A stretch of 64,000 nt of DNA from Caldilineaceae bacterium (lineage in GTDB: Bacteria; Chloroflexota; Anaerolineae; Caldilineales; Caldilineaceae), in assembly GCA_958295845.1 (NCBI GenBank), contig OY282376.1:2059022-2123021 (forward strand), given 5' to 3'. A program made the position numbers and the translations under genes. Of this stretch, positions 46,308 through 54,525 are shown piece after piece; the stretch's first letter is position 1; every line of letters starts with the position of its first letter. The notes beneath the pieces are model-generated. The model was not told where the DNA came from and did not search any database. It worked only from the letters and a program-made list of their open reading frames with translations.

Positions 46308-48407
46308 ATGTCACGAGTCCAAACTAGCCCTTCCACCCGCCCCGCATACGCGGTGTGGGTACTGCTGCTGGCGCTTATGCTGGTGCTGGCGGCCTGCGGT
46401 GCCGGCGACGAGCCTGCTGCCGAGGAAGAACCGGCTGCCGCTGAAGAAGCCGCCGCCGCGGATGACAGCGATAGTGCCTCCGCCGACGGTGCAATGATGT
46501 CCTCCAACGAGGCGCCCCAGCTTGCCGAAATGGTCGCTGCCGGTGACCTGCCTCCCCTCGAAGAACGTATTCCCAACGATCCGCTGGTAATCGACCTTCC
46601 TTGGATCGAGATTGGCAAATATGGTGGCACTCTGAAGCGCACCACCACCCGCAGCGATTTCCGCAGCACTTCGGCCTATATGTATGGCCACTCGCCGCTG
46701 CATTGGGAAGAGGGCGGTACGGCCGTCGGCCCGGGGCTGGCCAGAGCCTGGGAGAGCAACGCCGACGCCACTGAGTGGACCTTCTATTTCCGAGAGGGGA
46801 CCAGGTGGTCCGACGGCCAGCCCTTTACTGTAGACGACATCCTCTTCTGGTGGGAGGACATGGCTGCCAACCCGGACCATCCAATGGCAATGCCGGCCTG
46901 GACACTCGTTGGCGGGCAGCCCATGACTGCCGAGAAGATCGACGACTACTCGATTCGCTTCACCTTCGTTTCCCCGTCTCCCCTGATAGAGAGAGAGCTG
47001 GCTGCATTTGTCAATGGCGGAATCTCAGGCAACTTCGGGCCGTATCCACGTCACTACCTTGAGCAGTTCCATCCCGATTACTCTGACGCCGCCGACTATG
47101 AAGAGTTCACCGAAAAGCAGGACTGGTGGATCAACCCCGACAGGCCAGTCTTGAATGCCTGGATGCCAGTCACCCTTGACCCAGGCAACCGCCTGATTCT
47201 GGAGCGCAATCCCTACTACTATGTTGTCGATACCGCCGGCAACCAGCTTCCCTATTTGGACAAGCTGGAAGTGATCTATTCTGAGAATGCCGAGGTGCTG
47301 AAGTTGCGCATCTTCAACGGTGATGTCAACTTTCACGCCCATCCCCATCTCTCCCTCCGCGATCTGGCAGTCCTGAAGGAGAATGAGGCCAATGGCGACT
47401 ATCGCGTTCTCCTCTGGGATAACGGCGCCGGCGGCGCACCCGCCTGGGGCGTCAACTGGAACAACCCCGACGACGGCAAACGCGAAATCGTTCGCACAGT
47501 CCAGTACCGTAGAGCCCTGTCCCACGCCATGGACCGCGAGCGTATCCGTAAGATCACCTTCCTCGGCTTAGGCGAGGAGGCCAGCACCGGCACCATGTCC
47601 CCCAACTCAGTCCAGTTCAACCGCTCGGAAAGAGGCAAAGAGATTCTGGTCGAATGGCGAGAGTCTGCAGTCACCTATGACCCTGAACTTGCGGCGAGCC
47701 TGCTCGACGAGATCGACGTTACCGATCAGGATGGCGACGGCTTCCGCGACCTCCCCGACGGCTCACCTCTCGAAGTCCGAATCGACTTCCCGGCTGGCAA
47801 TACCGCCTTCCTCGAAACGGCCGAGCTCATGGTTGAAGACTGGAAAGCGGTCGGCCTTAACGCCTATGTCAATTCGATTCCCGGCTCGCAAGTGGGCGTT
47901 ATGACAACCAACGCCACCTACGACATTCGCCTGTATGGCGGCGGCGCGCCCGATGGTCCCGATGTCTTGACCTACCCGGCCTGGCTTGTTTCTTACGGCA
48001 GCGGTGGCCGCTGGGCTCCCCTATACGGCGCATGGATGGCCGCAGAGGGCACGCCCAAAGAGGGCACCGAGCTGGATCTGGACCCCCGCGACCGCACGCC
48101 CCCGCGTGAAGAAATCCCAGTCGACGATCCCATGTATCGCATGTGGGAGCTCTACAAGCAGGCAATTGCCGAAGTGGATGTCGCCAAGCGCGATGAACTG
48201 ACTTTCCAGATCATCCAGATTCACATCGACGAAGGTCCCTTCCTGTTGGGCGGCATCGCCGATCCACCCAATATCGTAGTCGCCGGTAACATGATTCACA
48301 ACGTACCCACGCGCGATGACCTTCCGCTCGGCGGTTGGCATGGCCCTGGTGTCCTTGGCATGCCCGGCGCAATGACCTATCCGGAAGTTTACTTCTACGA
48401 AGAGTAG
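46308..48407 (+). CDS. ABC transporter substrate-binding lipoprotein (SBP family 5)
   Basis: This 699-residue extracytoplasmic solute-binding protein begins with a hydrophobic segment and the lipobox LVLAACG, so it is tethered to the membrane. An Ala/Glu-rich spacer (about 30-75) precedes the family-5 fold (SDGQPFTVDDILFWWEDM, YRRALSHAMDRERI). This family binds peptides, oligosaccharides, nickel or opines. The context of sulfatases and sugar dehydrogenases favours sugar or oligosaccharide. I chose the ATG at 46308 because AGGAG lies 7 bases upstream; 46281 lacks one. It is longer than usual DppA/OppA (about 540). Confidence 0.92.
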   Translation: MSRVQTSPSTRPAYAVWVLLLALMLVLAACGAGDEPAAEEEPAAAEEAAAADDSDSASADGAMMSSNEAPQLAEMVAAGDLPPLEERIPNDPLVIDLPWIEIGKYGGTLKRTTTRSDFRSTSAYMYGHSPLHWEEGGTAVGPGLARAWESNADATEWTFYFREGTRWSDGQPFTVDDILFWWEDMAANPDHPMAMPAWTLVGGQPMTAEKIDDYSIRFTFVSPSPLIERELAAFVNGGISGNFGPYPRHYLEQFHPDYSDAADYEEFTEKQDWWINPDRPVLNAWMPVTLDPGNRLILERNPYYYVVDTAGNQLPYLDKLEVIYSENAEVLKLRIFNGDVNFHAHPHLSLRDLAVLKENEANGDYRVLLWDNGAGGAPAWGVNWNNPDDGKREIVRTVQYRRALSHAMDRERIRKITFLGLGEEASTGTMSPNSVQFNRSERGKEILVEWRESAVTYDPELAASLLDEIDVTDQDGDGFRDLPDGSPLEVRIDFPAGNTAFLETAELMVEDWKAVGLNAYVNSIPGSQVGVMTTNATYDIRLYGGGAPDGPDVLTYPAWLVSYGSGGRWAPLYGAWMAAEGTPKEGTELDLDPRDRTPPREEIPVDDPMYRMWELYKQAIAEVDVAKRDELTFQIIQIHIDEGPFLLGGIADPPNIVVAGNMIHNVPTRDDLPLGGWHGPGVLGMPGAMTYPEVYFYEE

Positions 48408-48550
48408 AATTGCAGACCTGTTTTCCTATCTGATTGATTCGGTCTTCAACGGATTTGAACGCTCGTGTAGGTAAACGCCGCAAGCCGAACCGGACGGGAA
48501 ATCCAGTATCATCCGGTCAGTAAGGGGCGAAACGAAAGGATGACAAAAAA

Positions 48551-48585
48551 GGGAGAGAGGAGTGGATTCCAAACTCCTCTCTCCC
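48551..48585 (+). terminator. Strong stem-loop between binding-protein and permease genes
   Basis: A perfect 13-bp stem, GGGAGAGAGGAGT/ACTCCTCTCTCCC, with a 9-base loop. On the plus strand no T-run follows, while six As precede it. It may therefore stabilise the 3' end of the abundant binding-protein mRNA or pause transcription, rather than act as a classic terminator. In the minus orientation it would be a textbook terminator, but no minus-strand gene leads into it. Confidence 0.6.
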
Positions 48586-48649
48586 GCGTAGAAATTGGGA
48601 AACACGTATTCAATCGGGCCGACAGGCCGGCGTTTCGTCCGCTTTCTTG

Positions 48650-48655
48650 TATAAT
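48650..48655 (+). promoter_or_regulatory. Probable -10 element of an internal promoter for the permease genes
   Basis: A perfect TATAAT lies 45 bases before the TTG start of the first permease and after the stem-loop. No convincing -35 hexamer sits 16-18 bases upstream, so it may depend on an activator. Confidence 0.4.
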
Positions 48656-48700
48656 TCAATTGTGTGACATCAGGAACAGGCTGCACGTTGGAGGCCGCTG

Positions 48701-49684
48701 TTGCAACAATTCATCATCCCCCGCTTTCTATACATGCTGGTCACGATGTTCTTTGTCTCTATCGTGGGCTTCGTGATTATCAATCTGCCGCCTGGCACCT
48801 ACCTGGATGTCTATCGCGAAGAGCTGGAAGCCCAGGGAACTACAACGACAGAGGCCCAGCTGGAAACAATTATTAATCAGTACGGCCTCGATCAACCGAT
48901 ATACGTACAGTATTGGAAATGGGTGTCCGGTTTCGTACAAGGAGACTTCGGAAGGTCATTCGCCTACAATAAGGATGTCAGCGAATTGATCTGGGAACGG
49001 CTGATGTTGACAATGCTGATCTCGATTTCAACCCTGATCTTGACCTGGATAATCGCTATTCCAATCGGCATCTACTCTGCCACGCACCAGTACCAGGCCA
49101 GCGACCACCTTTTCACAACTATCGGAATGGTCGGCCTGTCGATCCCCAACTTTCTTCTAGCCCTCGTCTTCATGGTTATTGCGGCGATGGTCTTCGATCA
49201 GTCGGTAGGAGGCCTCTTCTCCCCTGAATATCAGGACGCGCCCTGGAACTTCGCCAAACTATGGGATCTGCTGAAACACATGTGGATCCCCGTCGTTGTC
49301 GTCGGCACCTCTGGCACCGCCGGACTCATCCGCATGATGCGCGGCAATCTTCTCGATGTGCTCAAAATCGCCTACATTACGTCCGCTCGCGCCAAGGGCC
49401 TCCCGGAACGCCGCGTTATTTGGGTCCACGCCGTGCGCAATGCCATCCACCCTCTTATCATGATATTGGGCACCAGTCTCCCGCAAATCATCTCTGGCGC
49501 AACCATCGTTTCGATGGTACTCAGCCTGCCCACGACAGGCCCGCTTTACTTCACCGCCCTTCTTGAGCAGGACATGTACCTGGCCGGCACCTTTCTCGTC
49601 TTCCTGGCCGGGCTCCTGGTTATAGGCAACTTCCTGGCCGATATCCTGCTCGTCTGGGTCGATCCCCGCATCCGCTACACTTGA
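48701..49684 (+). CDS. ABC transporter permease, DppB/OppB type
   Basis: This 327-residue inner-membrane permease has the family start RFLYMLVTMFFVSIVGFVIINLPPG and the usual six spans. The cytoplasmic coupling loop is ITSARAKGLPERRVIWVHAVRNAIHPLI, a good match to the EAA motif that contacts the ATPases. The start codon is TTG with GGAGG 7 bases upstream. It pairs with the DppC-type permease that begins at the stop codon. No ATPase gene is in the window, so those subunits must be encoded elsewhere or shared. Confidence 0.93.
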   Translation: MQQFIIPRFLYMLVTMFFVSIVGFVIINLPPGTYLDVYREELEAQGTTTTEAQLETIINQYGLDQPIYVQYWKWVSGFVQGDFGRSFAYNKDVSELIWERLMLTMLISISTLILTWIIAIPIGIYSATHQYQASDHLFTTIGMVGLSIPNFLLALVFMVIAAMVFDQSVGGLFSPEYQDAPWNFAKLWDLLKHMWIPVVVVGTSGTAGLIRMMRGNLLDVLKIAYITSARAKGLPERRVIWVHAVRNAIHPLIMILGTSLPQIISGATIVSMVLSLPTTGPLYFTALLEQDMYLAGTFLVFLAGLLVIGNFLADILLVWVDPRIRYT

Positions 49685-49686
49685 TC

Positions 49687-50820
49687 ATGGCGACAACCGC
49701 TTCAACCGTCGATCTTCAGTCCGGTAGTGATGCCCGAAAAACTGCGGCCCTTTCACCCGCCAGGCTGATCGGGCGCCGTTTTCTGCGCAACCGGCTGGCA
49801 ATCGGTGGCAGCCTTGTCATGATCCTCCTATACATGTCAGCCTTGTTTGCTGACTTTCTGGCCCCCGTTCCCTTTACCGATGTGCACGAAGACTACGTAT
49901 TTGTGCCCCCGCAACTGCCCCGCTTTCTCGATGAACAGGGAAACTTTCACCTGCGTCCCTTTGTCTATGGCCTGGACAGCAAAATCGACATGGACACCTT
50001 CCGCTGGGTCCACGATGAAGACTTCGAAACCATCTACCCGATTTACCTCTTTGTAAAGGGTTACGAATACAAACTGTTTGGACTGATTCCGTTCGACCGC
50101 CATTTATATGGGGTCGAAGAGCCGGGCGTCTTCTATCTCTTTGGCAGCGACGATTTGGGTCACGATATGGTCGCGCGCGTCTTTATGGGCGCTCGCATCT
50201 CGCTCACGATCGGACTGCTCGGTGTGATTCTGACCATCATCTTCGGTGCCTCGCTAGGCACAATTTCAGGCTATTACGGCGGGGCACTCGATACATTGAT
50301 CCAACGTGTCATAGAGTTCCTGATGTCCTTCCCGGCAATTCCTCTCTGGGCTGCCCTCGCCGCGGCGATGCCTCCAACATGGTCCCCCTTGCAGCGATTC
50401 TTTGCCATTTCAGTAATCCTTTCCCTGATCCAGTGGACGGGCCTCGCCCGCCAGGTACGTGCAAAAGTACTGTCCTACCGCGAAATGGAATACTCGCTCG
50501 CAGCAAGGGCCGCTGGCGCCTCTGACTTCCGCATCATCTTCCGCCACATGCTCCCCAACGCTTTCAGCCACATTATCGTCGTTGCCACCCTCGCCATTCC
50601 AGGCATGATTCTCGCAGAAACCGCCCTCAGCTTTCTCGGCCTCGGCATTCAGCCGCCTCAGACCAGCTGGGGGGCCCTCCTGAAGCAAGCCCAGCTGGTG
50701 AGCGTCCTCCTCCAGCAACCGTGGCTCCTGATCCCCGCCTTCTTCGTCATCGCAGCCGTCCTCACCTTCAACTTTGTCGGTGACGGCCTCCGCGATGCAG
50801 TAGATCCTTACTCCCTTTAA
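49687..50820 (+). CDS. ABC transporter permease, DppC/OppC type
   Basis: This 377-residue permease has the N-terminal RRFLRNRLAIGGSLVMILL typical of the OppC_N region, and the coupling loop YSLAARAAGASDFRIIFRHMLPN. An unusually long outer loop of about 100 residues lies between spans 1 and 2 (TDVHEDYVFVPPQLP to YLFGSDDLGHD), probably contacting the binding protein. The ATG at 49687 is 2 bases after the TGA of the first permease; the TTG at 49681 could also start. No clear Shine-Dalgarno is present, so translation is coupled. Its TAA overlaps the next gene's ATG (TAATG). Confidence 0.93.
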   Translation: MATTASTVDLQSGSDARKTAALSPARLIGRRFLRNRLAIGGSLVMILLYMSALFADFLAPVPFTDVHEDYVFVPPQLPRFLDEQGNFHLRPFVYGLDSKIDMDTFRWVHDEDFETIYPIYLFVKGYEYKLFGLIPFDRHLYGVEEPGVFYLFGSDDLGHDMVARVFMGARISLTIGLLGVILTIIFGASLGTISGYYGGALDTLIQRVIEFLMSFPAIPLWAALAAAMPPTWSPLQRFFAISVILSLIQWTGLARQVRAKVLSYREMEYSLAARAAGASDFRIIFRHMLPNAFSHIIVVATLAIPGMILAETALSFLGLGIQPPQTSWGALLKQAQLVSVLLQQPWLLIPAFFVIAAVLTFNFVGDGLRDAVDPYSL

Positions 50821-52490
50821 TGCCTTCGATCGAAATGTCGAGTAACGCCGGCAGAAAAGAGCACGTTCTTACACAGTCAAGTCTCCCGCGTGCGCACTGC
50901 ACGAAACCGGGAGCCGATTCGCGACTGACAAGCCCGAACTGGCTAAGAAACACGCCGGTTCTTCTGTGCCTCTTTGCCTTGGTCTCATGTGCTCCAGTCC
51001 CAGTAGATGCCCCGCCGACTCGCGAAACTGCCGCAACAACTCATCGGGACTCCCTGACTGAAACCCCGCGCGAAAGTGAAAACATCACTGGAATGGGAAC
51101 GAGCCGCGGATCTACCCAGGAACGCAATGGCGCCTTCAGAATGGACGAGGAAACCGCGCAACGGGCCGTCGACGGCGACATCCAAACCGTCTGGAGCTCT
51201 GAAAAACATCCCACACAGTGGTTCTCAATCTCTTTCGAAAATCCTGTTCTCTTGGACCGCGCGGAAATGGTCGTCGCCCAGTCGCCCGCCGGCCCAACTT
51301 CCCATGAAATCTGGGTTGATGACGGGTCAGGAGTCCTAACCCTCAACCAGCGCCTAGTCACCGCCCACACCGAAGACGGACAACTGCTGCAGGTCGAAAT
51401 CGCTCCTCCTCAGGTCACCGAAGAGGTACTGATACTCACTCTGGAGAGCCCTAGCTGGGTTGCTTGGCGCGAACTACGCATTTTCGGGGCGCCAGTTTCC
51501 AATCTCCCCAAGAAGGAACATATAGAACTGAAGCTGGCGAAAACTGCCTCAGGATTCGAGTTGCCAGTGCAGGTAACCCATGCCGGCGACGGCAGCGACA
51601 GAATCTTTGTTGTCGAGCAAAAAGGTCGCATCAAGGTCATCCAGAATGGCGCAGTCAGGTTCGAACCCTTTATGGACATCACCAGCCTCGTAAGTTGCTG
51701 CCAGGAGAGAGGCCTTCTCAATATTGCCTTCTCGCCTTCATTTCACGCCAACCGACAATTCTACGTGAGCTACACCAACACTGATGGCAATCTGGTCATT
51801 AGCCGATTCGCTATTGGCGACAACCCGAATAAAGCCGATCCCGAAAGCGAGGAAAAACTGCTAGTCGTCGATCAACCCGGCGAGATTCACAATGGAGGCA
51901 CGTTAGCTTTCGGGCCAAATGACGGCTTCCTCTACATCGGAAGCGGCGAAGGCGGTCTCTGGAACCATAACGCCGGCCAGCTTCCGAACTCCCTGCTCGG
52001 AAAAATTCTTCGAATCGACGTCAGCGCAGTGGAACACCCTTACCGGATTCCCCCTACCAATCCCTACGCCCAAACTGATGACGGCCTCGATGAAATCTGG
52101 GCACTTGGCATCCGAAACCCTTGGGGGTTCGCCTTCGACAAATTGACCGGGGACCTGTTTCTACCAGATGCAGGCCATTCGAAACGGGAAGAAATTAACT
52201 TTCAGTCCACCCTAAGTACAGGTGGCGAGAACTACGGTTGGCCTGTAATGGAAGGCAGTATCTGTTTCGAATACTGGACTTGTAGTGACCGTGTCGACGG
52301 CTTCACTCGTCCGGTGGCCGAATACCAACGCTCGCAGGGCTGTGCTATCGTAGGAGGTGCAGTCTATAGAGGTAGCCAATTTACCGACCTGCAGGGTGCC
52401 TTCCTATTTGCCGACTTCTGCAGCGGACGCATCTGGGCACTGAATCGTCCCAACAAGACTCGCACGGAAAGTGGCAACCCAGACTGCTAG
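50820..52490 (+). CDS. Discoidin-like + PQQ-type glucose/sorbosone dehydrogenase lipoprotein, module 1 (3' frameshift)
   Basis: This 556-residue protein is the first of the array. After a hydrophobic segment with lipobox LFALVSC (about 45-60) comes a discoidin/F5-8C-like β-domain (about 100-225; AVDGDIQTVWSS, PSWVAWRELRIFG). A GSDH six-bladed propeller then follows (about 240-550), keeping HNGG, EIWALGIRNPWGFAF and GGENYGWP. Such propellers use PQQ and calcium to oxidise aldoses; a binding-only role is possible. Its ATG overlaps the permease stop (TAATG), so it is coupled to the transporter. The frame ends early at a TAG; the last ~40 residues of its paralogues lie in another frame just downstream, so a 1-base loss near 52465-52472 is likely. 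Confidence 0.85.
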   Translation: MPSIEMSSNAGRKEHVLTQSSLPRAHCTKPGADSRLTSPNWLRNTPVLLCLFALVSCAPVPVDAPPTRETAATTHRDSLTETPRESENITGMGTSRGSTQERNGAFRMDEETAQRAVDGDIQTVWSSEKHPTQWFSISFENPVLLDRAEMVVAQSPAGPTSHEIWVDDGSGVLTLNQRLVTAHTEDGQLLQVEIAPPQVTEEVLILTLESPSWVAWRELRIFGAPVSNLPKKEHIELKLAKTASGFELPVQVTHAGDGSDRIFVVEQKGRIKVIQNGAVRFEPFMDITSLVSCCQERGLLNIAFSPSFHANRQFYVSYTNTDGNLVISRFAIGDNPNKADPESEEKLLVVDQPGEIHNGGTLAFGPNDGFLYIGSGEGGLWNHNAGQLPNSLLGKILRIDVSAVEHPYRIPPTNPYAQTDDGLDEIWALGIRNPWGFAFDKLTGDLFLPDAGHSKREEINFQSTLSTGGENYGWPVMEGSICFEYWTCSDRVDGFTRPVAEYQRSQGCAIVGGAVYRGSQFTDLQGAFLFADFCSGRIWALNRPNKTRTESGNPDC

Positions 52491-52594
52491 CCACCGCCCC
52501 GCTACCTATCAGCAGTATCGGCGAGGACGAAAAAGGCAACGTCTATTTCACCAGCTACCAGGACGGGGCACTCTATCTGCTTGAAGAGAAGTGA
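52472..52594 (+). pseudogene. Frame-shifted 3' end of the first array gene
   Basis: In the frame beginning at 52472 the sequence reads WQPRLLATAPLPISSIGEDE and ends YLLEEK before TGA. This matches the C-terminus of the sister proteins (for example LLASAGLPVSSVGTDEDGN). It completes the propeller of the preceding gene but is out of frame with it, so that gene is frameshifted, or the assembly has lost one base. Confidence 0.8.
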
Positions 52595-52683
52595 GCCGCA
52601 GCAAGGTGTGTCCCGTAATTGGATTGGCATACAGTTCAACGCAAAAAAAACTGAGACGATCCGTCGACCTAAATAGAAATACA

Positions 52684-54429
52684 ATGATAAATTGGACCTT
52701 TACAATCCGAGCCCTTACAAGCGCCCTGTTTGCGCTGCTCGCGATCGCCTGTTCACCCGGAGACGAGCAAGGTCGAACAGAAAGCAATTCCTACACTACC
52801 GCAGCGGATAGTGCCCGGCTGACCGTCTCCCTGTCTCCGGCCGAATCGCCGTACTCACCTGCAAGACATGGCCAACCTCTCGGCGAGAATATCGTGCCCC
52901 TCGCATCAGGGCTCGCCTACATTAGAGGGCCCGAAGATCACCTCATCGTCGACGAACAAGCTTATCTTGCAATTGATGGCGACAGGGAAACTATCTGGAG
53001 CGCACAACAACCTGCACCGCAGTGGTACGCAATACTTCTGGACCAAATCTACCTCGTAGACAGAGTAGAAATGGTCATCACGCAGGCCCCGCCAGGCCCC
53101 ACGACCCACGAGATCTGGCTGGGACACGGGTCACGTCTGCGCACTTTCTACAAGCGTCTTTCCGACGTCCACACTGAAGATGGCCAAGTCTTGTCCGTCC
53201 CAATCGAACCCCCCCAGGCAATTGACGAAGTCCTGGTCCTGACACTTCACAGCCCAAGCTGGGTCGCCTGGCGCGAGTTCAGCGTCTTCGGCGTCCAGCC
53301 GGACCCACCTGTCGCAGAAGAAGAGGCGCCCCCCTATTCGGTCACCGAAGTGGCAAAGGGGCTGGAATACCCCGTACGCGTAACCAACGCCGGCGACGGC
53401 AGCGGGCGCATCTTCATAGTCGAGTTGCCAGGCCGCATTCGCATAGTACAAGATGGCGCAGTTAGCGAACTACCATTCTTGGATATCTCGGAACGCGTAA
53501 ACTGCTGCGAGGGCGAACGCGGCATGTTCGGACTGGCGTTTCCACCGTCCTATCCCGAGTCCGGGCACTTTTACGTCAGTTACACCAATAGCCGCAACGC
53601 CACCACCATCAGCCGATTTTCCACCACCGACGACCCCAATCTCGCCGACGTAAACAGCGAGGAAATTCTTCTCACCATCGACCAGCCTCACGAGAACCAC
53701 AATGGTGGCCATCTGGCATTTGGGCCCCAGGACGGCTACCTCTACATCGGAAGCGGCGACGGTGGTCTCCCTCGCGATCCCGATTATCGAGGCCAGACCA
53801 CCGATACCCTGCTCGGCAAGCTCCTCCGCGTCGACGTCGAGTCCACCGAAAAGCCCTATGGTATACCAGCCGACAATCCCTTTGTTCAGGTCGAAGGCTA
53901 TCGTCCGGAAATCTGGGCGCTGGGCCTCCGCAATCCATGGGGATTCGCATTCGACAAGCAGAGCGGCGACCTCTATCTGCCCGACACCGGCAACTTCAAA
54001 CGCGAAGAAGTGAACTTCCAGCCGGCTGGTACAGGCGGCGGACAGAACTACGGCTGGCCCGTCATGGAAGGCAGCATCTGTTTCGAACATGACGTCCTCA
54101 CCTGTAGCGCAGAAGGACTCGTCCTGCCTGTTGCCGACTACGACCACACTCTTGGATGCGCCATCGTCGGCGGAGCCCTCTACGGCGGAGACAGCCTCCC
54201 AGGCCTCCAAGGCGCCTTCATCGTCGCAGATTTCTGTACGAGCAAAATCTGGGGAATACAACGTTCCAAAGAGAATACCGTCAGAGGAAAATCAACCGTC
54301 TGGCGAAGTCAACTGTTAGCATCCGCTGGCCTGCCGGTCAGTAGTGTGGGAACCGACGAAGACGGCAATGTATACTTCACAATCCATGCAGAAGAAGATG
54401 GGGCAATCTACACCCTTGCAAAAGAATAG
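52684..54429 (+). CDS. Discoidin-like + PQQ-type glucose/sorbosone dehydrogenase lipoprotein, module 2
   Basis: A 581-residue intact paralogue. The lipobox LLAIACS sits near residue 23. The discoidin-like domain spans about 70-210 (AIDGDRETIWSA, WVAWREFSVFG) and the GSDH propeller about 235-580. The propeller keeps the presumed catalytic HNGG, the Arg-containing ALGLRNPWGFAFD, and REEVNFQP/GQNYGWP. A Cys-Cys pair (VNCCEGERG) recurs in every copy and could form a vicinal disulfide. The frame opens earlier at 52591, but the ATG at 52684 sets the signal peptide at the N-terminus. It lies 90 bases after the corrected end of module 1. Confidence 0.88.
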   Translation: MINWTFTIRALTSALFALLAIACSPGDEQGRTESNSYTTAADSARLTVSLSPAESPYSPARHGQPLGENIVPLASGLAYIRGPEDHLIVDEQAYLAIDGDRETIWSAQQPAPQWYAILLDQIYLVDRVEMVITQAPPGPTTHEIWLGHGSRLRTFYKRLSDVHTEDGQVLSVPIEPPQAIDEVLVLTLHSPSWVAWREFSVFGVQPDPPVAEEEAPPYSVTEVAKGLEYPVRVTNAGDGSGRIFIVELPGRIRIVQDGAVSELPFLDISERVNCCEGERGMFGLAFPPSYPESGHFYVSYTNSRNATTISRFSTTDDPNLADVNSEEILLTIDQPHENHNGGHLAFGPQDGYLYIGSGDGGLPRDPDYRGQTTDTLLGKLLRVDVESTEKPYGIPADNPFVQVEGYRPEIWALGLRNPWGFAFDKQSGDLYLPDTGNFKREEVNFQPAGTGGGQNYGWPVMEGSICFEHDVLTCSAEGLVLPVADYDHTLGCAIVGGALYGGDSLPGLQGAFIVADFCTSKIWGIQRSKENTVRGKSTVWRSQLLASAGLPVSSVGTDEDGNVYFTIHAEEDGAIYTLAKE

Positions 54430-54525
54430 GCCGAACCCCAAAATGGCCCCTGGCGCGAAGAATTATGCAAATAACGAAGTATTCAATCCAACACCAGTTC
54501 GATCTTTGGCAACTCTATTGACTCC

